From Euglena gracilis (Eukaryota > Euglenida > Euglenophyceae > Euglenales), in contig CP154954.1 in the NCBI GenBank assembly GCA_039621445.1, positions 28,175,037 through 28,239,036 on the forward strand: 64,000 bases of DNA. Reading direction: 5' to 3'. A program made the translations under genes and the position numbers. Under the pieces are notes generated by a model. The model saw only the letters and a list, made by a program, of their open reading frames with translations, had not been told where the DNA came from and ran no database searches. Positions 46,401 to 58,400 of the stretch are shown piece by piece (within the stretch, counting starts at the first letter, position 1; each line of letters starts with the position of its first letter).

Positions 46401-49400
46401 TTTTTCAGGCAAGAACCCTCTTTTGGATGAGTCGGTTGTGTGGTGCTGTGGTGGGTTGAGTGAGTCGAACCCACTCATCTGGTGTTGCCTGGTCCAGACA
46501 CCCAACCACAGCCTTGGCCCATCCAGGCAAGCAGAGGTTGAGAATTGAATGGTCCGAGGTTTTTTTTGGAAAAAATCCCTGCATTGCTCAAAAGGACAAC
46601 AAAATTGGGGATTGTGAGTTTCTGACAGAAGGCAGCTTGGAGGGGAGGATTAACCATTTTGATATTGATCCGGAGCTTTGCAATGACACCCATCGGCTCG
46701 ATTGGATGACCCCACAAGTGCGCCACTCTGCGCTGGCAGCAACGGGCTGATCATCTCCGCAAGGTGGGGAACGGTTTGCGGATTGACATACACAGGGGCG
46801 GGAACTGGAATTAGTGTGCATTTTGATTTGTTTGAGAATTTGAACTGCAGGGGACATGAATGCGAGGGACGGACGGAAGGCAATTGACACAGGGAAGGGC
46901 AAGCGGGAACCAGCTTTGGCAATGCATCTCCACTGCACCAAATTGTAAATTGTTGAGATGTCAACTGTAAAAGGTTGTAATCTTATTGAAATCGTATTAC
47001 AATCAATGTAAGTTGTTATAAAGGGAAAGGAAAGTACATACGCCAGTTGTGTTTGCTCATTGCGTTTTGGGGCCAGAGGATGGATGTGAATCTCGTTGAA
47101 CCGAACGCATTGTGAAGGAGATGGCTTGGATTGCTGACCGCCAGTTGGGGAGGTTTGTTAGTTGTTGAGAAGGGAAGGGAATTCACAGTGTGATTGTGAT
47201 GAAGGACGGGGAATCTGCTCGGAGAGCTCCACCCCCCCCCCCCACAAGGCTGGACATCCCCCATTTGTCCGGCTGGATTCATCCCCGGATGTGTGGCCGC
47301 TGTGCCTTGTGATGACCACCACCGTTGCACACCACCGAAATGAATTGTGATTCGTGTACGGAGTCTGGAGTCTGATGGCCCATGGCAATGGGTTGAGATG
47401 GATTGTCCCCTCAAGAACGCAATTGTCTTGCCCCAGCTGTTTGTTCACATGCAGTTACCCTGAATTTGCATTGGGTGGGCTGACAGCCGACAAGGCGCAA
47501 AAGTTTGCATGATGCACATCATATTTCTCAACACCAGAGTTCACACTGTGATGGCACAATGATTCCCCTGGCTGATCAGCATCCGTCCCTCCAGGGGCAC
47601 AGAAAACGGGTGGGGCGGCCATTGACGGCTGCCAATGTGGTGGAAGGGAGGATTAGCTTTGCTGTTTGGCCCGGAGCTCTGCAATGACACCCATAGGCTC
47701 GATTGGATGACCTCCACCGGCAGCCACGGCCCCTCCTCCTGAATGGCAAGCACGCTGGACTGGCGGGAATGCTGTTTTGGATAATGATTTGTTTGTGTGT
47801 GGTGCTGTGGTGGGTTGGGTGCAGCAACCCTGGTTCTGCCGGGGGGGGGGGGCTCAATTTAGGCAGCAGCATTCTCATTTCATCTTTTTGTGTTGGTTTG
47901 CGCAAATTAACGAAAATTTTATTTCGGCTCTGGGGTGTCCGATAATATGGCGACATGTGCAAAAATCCGTTTTTTGATGGTGTTACTCCGGGAACTTGCC
48001 AAAAAATTGTGTTTTTGGAGGGTCCGGAAATGGGCTCCGCACATCGAAACCCCCGGGACCCCCCCCCCTCGAGTGAAAGCGAGAAGGCTGGGAAAGGCTT
48101 GAGTTTTTTCCGCCATTGGTAGCTTGGTTGTGTACACCATCAGTGGTCAAGTTGCTCATATTCCCTCATGGGCTTTGCATTCCAAGAGGGGCCGCAAGCA
48201 ACTGAGATTTGCCTGAATGCAGAACTCTGCATTTTTGCAGGCAGCCTCCCAGCAAGAATCCTATTTTGGATTTGGATTCGTTTGCGCGGTTTTGTGGCAG
48301 AATGGGAAGGGTGGTCCCACAATGGAATGGGAAGGGGGTTTTGTTGCGCATTTGGGCTGGCCATGGGCTGGCTTGAAGAAATCATTTTGTTTCCCTGGAG
48401 TTGGCCTGTTGTTGCTGAGATTTTATGGTTGCATTTTTGTTTGGAGAATATTTTGCCAGATTTTTAATTTAAGGCATTTGTAGGTTTTTGGTGTGCCTCA
48501 AAGATGATGCCCGTCAACGACCCAAACCAGCGCTTCCTGTGCTGTACTGCATGATCGAAGCAAGAAATTGTGGGAAATTATCATTTTTGAAGGGAATTTT
48601 GGTAATCCGTAGCAGGCTGTTTTTAAGGTGGTGCCGACACCAACCGAAGGGGGGGGGCAAAGGCACTCCACGGCACTCCCAACCCCGATAAGCCACAGCC
48701 AACAGTGCCCTAGCACAGACACCAGCGCCAAAGGCGGGGGGGTGCCAAAATGGCCTATTTTCAAAGGAGTGTGCCTGGGCGCAGGCCGAAATCCGACCCT
48801 CCCCCGTGGGGGGTGGTAGCTGCCTGGGCAGGCTCTCCGGACCCCCCCCCTCGCCCCCCCCCCCCAGGTTGGTATAAAAAAACAGCCTGATCTGTAGCAG
48901 GCTTTTGCTTAAGGGATTGCAGTACCCCCGGGGGGGGGGTGGATGGACTAGCTAGTCCAAATTTGGCTAGTGAGATTTCTAGCAGACCCCCCCCCCCGGG
49001 GGGGATCTGCTAGCAGGGCTACCCCCCCCCTGGGGGGATCTGCTAGCAGGGCTAGCTAGTGGAAAACTTTTTCCTGTGACCGGCGCAAAGCGCCGGAATT
49101 TTTTTGTGACCCCCCCAAATGGCCAAAAATGGGAATTCTCGGAACAAAATCAGCCCAAAACCTATTAAAAACGTCATTTCCACCTCGGCGTGCAGTGCCG
49201 GAGGAAAATTTTTTATCCAGTTGGGGGGACCCCCGGACCCCCCAGGGGGGTCTAGCTAGTCCATTTTTTCCAGTGTCTTGCCGATTGGCTAGGAAGTACC
49301 CCCCCCCCGGGTCTTTAAACAAAAGCCTGATCCGTAGTGATGATCAAAAGCCAAGGAAGTTTGGGCTTGTAAAATGCTGTTTGGAGGAGAGGATTAATTT

Positions 49401-52400
49401 TGTTGATTTTGATCCGGAGCTCTGCAATGACAACCCTCGGCTCGATTGGATGACCTCCACAGGCGTCGTGTCCCCCAGACCAACTCAGTGCCCCAAACCA
49501 GCTACGAAGTTCAGTAATTTGGAGTGGATTACGTGATGATCCCCTTACTGCACACCACAATGAGCCTCGCGTTGATTCTTTGTCCGCCCTGATTGCTTGG
49601 CCCGTGTTTTTCAACCAGTGACAGACAGAAGGCAATTGAACCCCCCCCCCCCCCCCGCGTGTTATTGATCCTCTGGGCTGTTGGCCCATTTTGCCCCCCG
49701 TCCTCTGCTGCGCCCAACCTGACCCCCCCCCGAAAAAGGTTGCGCTGAAAAAAAGTGGACTGGGAACCTGCTCGGAGGCGACCATTTCAAACCCCCCCCC
49801 CCACAAGGCTGGACATCCCCCACTTGTTCAGGTGGATTCATCCCCGGATGTGTGGCCGCTGTGCCTTGTGATGACCACCACCGTTGCACACCACCGAAAT
49901 GAATTGTGATTCGTGTACGGAGTCTGGAGTCTGATGGCCCATGGCAATGGGTTGAGATGGATTGTCCCCTCAAGAACGCAATTGTCTTGCCCCAGCTGTT
50001 TGTTCACATGCAGTTACCCTGAATTGGCATTGGATGGGCTGACATGATGCACATCATATTTCTCAACACCAGAGTTCACACTGTGATGGCACAATGATTC
50101 CCCTGGCTGATCAGCATCCGTCTCTCCAGGGGCACAGAAAACGGGTGGGGCGGCCATTGACGGCTGCCAATGTGGTGGGAGGGAGGATTAGCTTTGCTGT
50201 TTGGCCCGGAGCTCTGCAATGACACCCATAGGCTCGATTGGATGACCTCCACCGGCAGCCACAGCCCCTCCTCCTGAATGGCAAGCACACTGGACTGGCG
50301 GGAATGCTGTTTTGGATAATGATTCGTTTGTCTGTGGTGCTGTGGTAGGTTGGCTTTGCCTGGAGAGGGCTCAATTTCCCCCACCCGCCTTCCCCGCACC
50401 AGCCCTGGCTCATCCAGGCAAGGATGAGTTAGTTGATCCAGCTCATAGGGATTGTGAAATGAATCAGCTTGGAAGGGAGGATTGATTATGTTGATTTTGA
50501 TCCGGAGCTTTTGCAATGACACCCATCGGCTCGATTGGATGACCTCCACAGGTGACCCTCAGACCAATTCAGATCCCCAATTTTGGCACAATGGCAAAGC
50601 CCAGGAAATCAGTTCCAGATTACCGTGCGTTGCACCAAAAGGAAAGAAAGCCCACAAAATGTTTTCGTGCAAATGGTTTTGGTGAGAGCCAAATGCATGT
50701 GCTCTGTGGGCGGGGGATTTTCCCCTCCGGTGGGTATCATGTTCAGCATCAGCTGCCCCACCCACCCCAATTGTTGACCAGGAGAAGGCTTCTGATTCTG
50801 ATTTGGTGCTTGGCAATGACAGTCACCAGCTCGACTGAATGACCAGCAACAGCCAAGTGCTGGGGCGAAAGGAAGCGTAACCCCCCGAGTGCCATTCGGG
50901 GCAAAGCAAATTGGGTGGACATTGTATTTCTTCAGAAGAGATAATCCATTTGGTGGGTAAATTGAATTGTTGGAAAATGGAAGGTGCAAAGGAAGAAGAG
51001 CAATTTGTATGAACCACCCAAATATCCTGGCAGTGTACGAACAACCTTGCAAAGGGCAAGGCAACAAGATTGTTCTTGTCTTTTGGCACCCCGCCAGGTC
51101 ATTTTGGGAGGGGGTTTTGATTTGGTGGTGAATGCAGTTGAAGGCGTGGAGGCCACCTCCAAAATTTTTATCCCCCCCCTCGCCCCAAATGGTACCTTGG
51201 GGTTATGATTTTTTAAGGCTCAATTTTTAAAAATTTCAAAGTTTTTTTTGATTTTTGTTTTAGTTTTGTTTATAGGATTTTAATGTTCAATTTTAAGGCA
51301 CTTTTTAAAATTTCATTGTATCTCTTTTCCAGGGGAAGTACAAGGGCCATCTGGATCAGGGATTTTTTTAAGTTTGGACCCCCGGGGGGGGGGGAGGGGG
51401 GGTAGGGTGGGTGGGTCCGCCGGACCCCCTCCCCCCCCCCCCCCGGGGGGGGGGGGGGTATACTTTTCGGCGCCGCACGGGCCGAAAAAATTCTATTTTT
51501 AGCACTTTTCGCGATTTTTCGGCCATTTTTGTGGGTCCCCCGGGACCCCCTCCCCCCCAGGGGGGTGGGTGGGTGGGGGGGACCCCCCCCCCGGTCTTAA
51601 AAAAACCCCTGATCTGGATGTCAAATGGCCTAAAATTAGAAAAAAGGTTGAAAAACTTTTTTTTCGGGTCTGGGTTGATGGTGGATGTTCCAGGGATGCC
51701 CGAAATCGTTTTTTCCCCCAGGATTGGCCTGTTTTTGCTGAGATATTGCAAAAGCATGTGAAGAATTTCGAAAATTTTCCAGAATGATTTTTTAAGGGTT
51801 CCCAAGGACCTTCAAGGCACCCTAAAAGAATAACCCCCTGACGATCCCAACAGCTCCCCAAACCCCCCCACATGCAGCCTGGGTTTTTACCTCCTGCTTG
51901 GTTGTGTGTACCGTCAGCGGTCAAGTTGCTCATATTCCCTCATTTGGATTTCATTCCAAGAGGGGCCGCAAGCAGCTGAGATTTGTGCGTGATTGAATGC
52001 AATTGCAGAGACGCTTTTTATTCCTTCAGGCAAGAACCCTCTTTTGGATGAGGCGGTTGTGTGGTGCTGTGGTGGGTTGAGTGAGTCGAACCCACTCATC
52101 TGGTGTTGCCTGGTTCAGACACCCAACCACAGCCTTGGCCCATCCAGGCAAGCAGAGGTTGAGAATTGAATGGTCCGAGGTTTTTTTGGAAAAAAATCCC
52201 TGCAGTGGTCAAAAGGACAACAAAATTGGGGATTGTGAGTTTCTGACAGAAGGCAGCTTGGAGGGGAGGATTAACCATTTTGATATTGATCCGGAGCTTT
52301 GCAATGACACCCATCGGCTCGATTGGATGACCCCCACAAGTGTGCCACTCTGCGCTGGCAGCAGCGGGCTGATCATCTCCGCAAGGTGGGGAATGGTTTG

Positions 52401-55400
52401 CGGATTGACATACACAGGGGCGGGAACTGGAATTAGTGTGCATTTTGATTTGTTTGAGAATTTGAACTGCAGGGGATATGAATGCGAGGGACGGACGGAA
52501 GGCAATTGACACAGGGAAGGGCAAGCGGGAACCAGTTTTGGCAATGCATCTCCACTGCACCAAATTGTAAATTGTTGAGATGTCAATTGTAAAAGGTTGC
52601 AATCTTATTGAAATCGTATTACAATCAATGTAAGTTGTTATAAAGGGAAAGGAAAGTACATACGCCAGTTGTGTTTGCTCATTGCGTTTTGGGGCCAGAG
52701 GATGGATGTGAATCTCGTTGAACCGAACGCATTGTGAAGGAGATGGCTTGGATTGCTGACCGCCAGTTGGGGAGGTTTGTTAGTTGTTGAGAAGGGAAGG
52801 GAATTTATCACAGTGTGATTGTGATGAAGGACTGGGTCTCGCAGCGCCGGTTGTGGGGCATCCTGGTGCGCACCTGCGCTTGAGGACACGGTTCCTTCGG
52901 CCCTGCCTTGTCACCCTCGGACCACGTCTCGGGGTCCGTGATGGCAGCGTACGTCGTCAGAGCGCAAATGCGAGCACCGGACCACCGTTGAGGCAGTCGG
53001 GCGTTGGTGGCGGACGTGTTCACCTGGCTGTACCACCCACACCGAGTGTTCGCACGTCCCTCACGCACGCGTGCACGGCCCAAGGGGGACACACCCGCTC
53101 CCTGAACGTTCCTTTGTGTGTGTGCGGCCACGGGTTTCAAACAGTGGCCGCCGTGGGCAACAACCAGGGGGGGTCCCCAACGCGCGCACATGGGCACGAC
53201 ACTTTCGGGATGCTTCGCCCCTCTGGCCTGGCCGTTGAACCCACGCCACGGGGTCCCTCGTCCACACCTCAATTGGACACACCTGCGCCCGAAGTGTGTG
53301 TGTCCCCGTGCGCAGGTGCGCGCGGTTCGGTGCTGGGTGTGGGCCCATCTGGCTCGGGGGTATCCAACACGGCGGCGGTGGGCTTGCAGCCCCTGTGTGC
53401 CTGATGTGGGTTCCGGAGTCCTCCGGTGACCGACTTTCGGTCCTGCAGCGATCGGTGGGTTCTGCAGGCGTTGCCCTCAAAACAGAGTGTGTCCCCTCCC
53501 TGCCGCCACTCATTCCGGGGCCCCAGCACACAGGCACCTGCCACGATCTCACGGTAGGATCGCGCGCACCTGCGCTTGATCTTACTGATCCGTCGTGCGC
53601 ACCTGCGCCTGATTTTGGGGTCTGCTCAAGCGCAGGTGCGCGCGCCGGACGTGTCCTCACGGGCGCAGGTGCGCCCCATCGCGTCTTTCGTTCGGTTCAT
53701 GTCGTTCCCAGTGGGGGTTTTGACCACAGCCGGTCCCAAAACCGCGGACGATCCGGTTTTCGGGCCCGAAAACCCTTAAGTGCCATTACTGCCGCCTAAG
53801 TTTTTTAGCTTCTTTTGGCCACTTTGGCGAAAAGAGTTGGCTAGAGTGTCCTCAAAAGGCTTCAGAAAGCTGCTAAAAGCAGTCAAAAGCAAACAGTGGC
53901 CAAACGTTGGCGAAATTGGCCAAGAATTCTCAAAAGCAGCAAAAAGTATCTGAACGTTGGCACAGATGGCCAAAGCGCAGCAAAAAAGCGGCCAGGGTTA
54001 GTGTTAGGGTGTCGTGACAGCCAGAAGTTGAAGCAGCCCAAAGTGGGCAAAAAGTGGGCAAAGAACGCCAAAATGTGGCCAAACAACAAATGGCCAAACA
54101 GCCTCCCTCAAAGTTGGGATGGTTGGGATCTCTGTTGGCGTGCTGGGCTTGACTGGGCACGATTGGGCCTGGGACTCTGGATGACCATAGGTGCTAGATG
54201 ACCTCCACAGGTGTCCCTCAAACCAATTCAACTCAAACCAATTCAGATCCCCAATCCAGCTGCCATGGCAAAGCCTAGAAAATCAGTTTTTTTTCCCGGA
54301 TTATTGTGCAAGGAAAAGGCCAATAATTTTCAAATTGCCTGTGCCCCCCCCCAATATTGAGCCGTCTTGGAGCATTCCCAAAGAATTTCCAGCGCCCGGA
54401 GCTCACCCAGGTCTTTTTGCTTCATTTCTGGACTGCCCTGTTTGCCCGCCCCTCGCAGGACCGCTTTGCCCGCCGCCGGGGGAGCCTGCCCCACCTGCGC
54501 AGCGAGGAGGAGGGGCTGGAGCTGTTCGGCGCCGGCAGCCCCGCCCTGCACAGCCTGGTCTACGCCGCACCGCGGCCCTACCCCATCTCGCCCCCGTTCC
54601 ACTGCCAGCGTTTCCCCGGTCCAAAACGATCTCCGGTCCAAAACGATCCGCTGCACTGGCAGGGGGGAGGAAATGTGTTTCGAATTTTTGCGCATTTTTT
54701 GCGCATTTTCCGAATTTTTGGGAAATGCGCATTTTTTCGCATTTTTTCGATTTTTTTCGCGCATTTTTTTTGCACCTTAAGAATTTCTGGCTTTTTTTAC
54801 ATGTTGCAGTTTCATTTTGGCTTTTTTGATTTTGATTGTATATTATCAAATTGCTCTTTGATCAATGTTGTATTGACGCTGAGTTATGTTGTTTGATTTG
54901 TGCTCTGTTCTGACCCTTTTTGAAAGAAATTTTTTGCGCATTTTTCCCATTTTCCCACTTTTTTTTTACACTTTTGGAAGCATTTTGTCGATATTCAAAA
55001 AAAGCTTTGGGTGATCAGGTGTGGGTATTCATCCAATGATGATGAGGACACTAGGGTTTTCAGAGACCCCGCATCGAATCCTACTCCCCAGGTCACAAGT
55101 AAGAGGCACCATGGCTGACATTGTTGGTTATGGTGAATAGAGAGTGACGCCTTGCTCATGCATTTTTTTTGGCCAAAAATGCCTTCATTTCAGCTGTTTT
55201 TGGTGATTTTGGTTCAATTTTGGGCTCATTGTTGGAAATTTTTCTAAGTCTTTTTTCCATTAGGAATGTACAAACTCAGCGCATTTTTTGCGCATTTTTC
55301 CCGAGGGCCGCCCAGCGCATTCCCCCCCCCCCCCTGTACTGGTTCAGAAGAAAGGAAGGTGATAAATGAAAAGAAAGCCGGGCAATCGTGTGGAACGGAT

Positions 55401-58400
55401 ATACCTGAAATGGGTGTGGTGTTCATGGTGCCCATTTTTGTGCGGTGGTTGCTGCGTGTGGTGGCACCACACCGTGGTGGAGTGGTCTTTGTCATGCTTG
55501 CGATTGCTGTCCGGAGACAGTTGGCAGGGTATGAACCATTGGGATGGGCCCCCGGCAGTGTTTCCAGCTCACATCTTGTCTTCGACCCTGGACGCCAAGG
55601 GTGTGCTGCCTGCTTCGCTCTCCTGTCTCATTCTGGGTTGAAGCTGAAAAATGGGGGGGATCCATAAATGTCTTATTTTGGGCAAAATTAAGAGTTTGAA
55701 GTGAGAAAGCCTTCTTGGCTTGCAAATCCCAAAATGATCCACACACACCATTTGGGGTTTATAAATGGCAGGGTTGTGGCGTGGAACAAACAATGTGTGC
55801 ATTCTTGGGGGTGAAGTGGAAATTGAACAACACCCAAAAAAAACAATATTTTTTGTTCTGTTTTGGCATTGCTTTGTTCTTTGGACGCTTTCGCCCACCA
55901 TTCCAGGTGATTGGTTTGCCAAACAGGTGTTCCAACATCCGATTTGAATCAGCCAATTCCCTTCTCGCAGGGCACATTGGTGAAGGGAGCCCGTCGCAAG
56001 CAAGCTGAGCCACCGGGGCAGGTGTTCTTTTGATGGCAAAGGGCGGATAGAGGTGTAGCAAAGCTCGGCGCCCACTGGCAAATTCACCCCCGCCTGACAC
56101 TGACACGGGTGGGGGTGCCTTTTTTTCCCAAGGGAGGTGGTCAGAATGGGTGAGTTTTTAGTGGGCTGCCCCCCCCCCCCCAGGCCTCATCCCTCCACCC
56201 TCGTCGCCCCCCTCTTCCCCATGTTAACGATAATTCATTTTTCCATGTTTTTTTTTGTGTCATTGCTCTTGAATGTTTTTGCAGTGTCTATTTTTGGCTG
56301 TGCCCACAGGCCATTTTTGTGTTTTTTTTCTGCAAATAATTTTCCCCTTTTTTGACCCACAAGTGACCCAATATTATTTCCAGCAAATCCGAACATACAA
56401 AGAGGAACAGGAAAAAAATTTCCAGCTTTACCCTCTGACACCCCCCCATCAAGGTCAGTGTGGGCACCAATTTTTGGAACGCATGGTGGCCACTGCCTCA
56501 GCTTGCCATCAACCCCCATCCATCCCTGCAACAGACCCACCCATCTCTCCGGGGGCAGTGCTGGAGATGCCCATCGCCAGCCATTTGGCCACCACCCCTG
56601 CCATCCATGGGCACTTGCGCTCCATGGCAGAGAGCTTCTCTACCGCAAACCACAGGCTCCTGCCGAATTATGGTCGTGACCACGGTTCTTTTCCATGTTT
56701 TTCCATCATCAGGCAGCCGAGAGTGTTTACGTGCCTGATGCAGTGAGGTTCTAAGAATGCAGGAATGCAATGCTTTGCCAAAAAAATCACATAGACCTCG
56801 TTCTGGATGTTTGAATTGTATGTATTGTTTTGTTCAAAAAATTGCCAGAAGCTGTCCCCAGTTTTCCAACTCCCGTCTTATGTATTTTTCTGAGCAAAAT
56901 AAGTCGCATGCCACACAGCATTGGTGTGGTGCTTGGGTCTCGTTTCAGGGGAGGCTGCCTCTGCAAATGCAAAGTTTTTTCTTCACCCCAACAATCACAC
57001 CAACAACATTATTTCCTGACAGGGCCACGGGACCATATGAGGCGGGAAGTTTTTTTTTGCTGAGGACCACCATCAGGCCTAATTGACGTTTGGGCTGGTT
57101 TGGCAATGATCCAACGATGCCAAATGAGGTCTCCCCTGTGTGGATTGTTTTCCCTGAGGATTTCAAATTCTCCCCCGTTTCTTATGGATGTTTTTGGTTG
57201 ATTATGTTGGGACCAGTCATTTTTTTAAGCACCGGCCGCCCCCCCCCCCCCCCGGGGGGTGACTGGTTTTTTCAGAGTGACTGACTGGTTTTTGGCCCGG
57301 ACCCCCTCCCCCCCGGAGGGTGGTCGGCCAAAAAATGGGTTGACCCCGGCGCCGGAAAAAATTTTTTGGCCTAAAGTGACTGGAAAGTGGCCGACCCCCC
57401 CCCCCCCGGGGGGGGGGGGGAGTGACTGGCTGGTTTTCCCAAAATGAGTGACTGATTGGATTTTAAAAAAAAAGTGGAGTGACCCCCTCCCCCCCCCTGG
57501 GGGGCTCGGTAAAAAAAATTGTATGGTTGGGACCAGGGCGGTCCATGAGGGACAGGATATTTTTTTTCTTTTGTCAACCTGGTTTTGCAAAAATATGACC
57601 ATTTTTGGTCATATTTTTGGTCATATTTTTTCCTGTAGATTTTGCATTGAATGTGCTGGGACAGGAAGTTTCACAAACAAAACAGAAGGTTGTGCTGTCC
57701 AAGCCAGGGCGGTCCTTGAGAGTGCAAAGGGGAAAGGGACCGTGGTCCGACGTTGATGATTGGCGAGAGGCAAAGGGCCAGGAGGGTGCCAAGGGGGCCG
57801 CACGGTGGCTGAACCCCCTCCCCGCCGTGGCAACCACGCCAGAATGGCAGTGGGGGTCGCATTCAACCAAAGCAGCCGTAAGCGCATCTGTGGTTCCATT
57901 GAGGTTGGGGTTCAAACCCTCATAACGGGGTACGGGGGTGCTCCCCCTCCTCCTGGACGAGAGGAGGCTCCAGACCACCTCCCCCCACCTGCCAAGGAGG
58001 TCTGGGCACCTGGGACCCCAAAAAATCAACATTTTCCTTCCGTGCTTTGCGACGACAATTTTTTGTTTTTCTGACAGGTTTTTGTTTACAAAGGCCCAAA
58101 ATGGCAATTTCGGCCATTTTCAGGGGCCAAAATTTTTTCGGCCCAGCTCTGTTCTTTGCACTCTTTGCCCTCATTTACATCGAATGCCTTGGGTGTTTGG
58201 GTTGGGGCAGGGTTTTGGGGGGGGGGCAGGGGGGGTGGTTGTTTGACAGAAGCAGGTGGGTGACCCCCTGGGGGTCACCAAGTGACCCGGCTTTGATTTT
58301 TTCGTGAGGAAGAGCTGGTCACCCTCTTGAGCCCAACACGTTGTATTCCCTTGTTGATGAGTATGCAGACGGAGCAATGTGCAGTGAGGATGAAGATGGC

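Larger units (their letters stand above)
46039..51663. repeat. 5.36 kb tandem unit 2 (with 255-bp insertion)
   Basis: Near-identical to unit 1 apart from small indels and one 255-bp insertion plus 8-bp duplication at 51357-51619. Without these the unit is ~5.36 kb. No supported gene inside. Confidence 0.9.

Noticed and set aside
52784-53404. 206-codon ORF in the CpG island, and a 199-codon ORF on the other strand
   Set aside because: High-GC sequence is open in several frames on both strands. No domain, and the ORF start lies in the truncated 5.36 kb repeat.
53998-54015. GGTTAGTGTTAGGGTG, telomere-like
   Set aside because: Only two imperfect units in a short AG-rich stretch. Not an interstitial telomere array.
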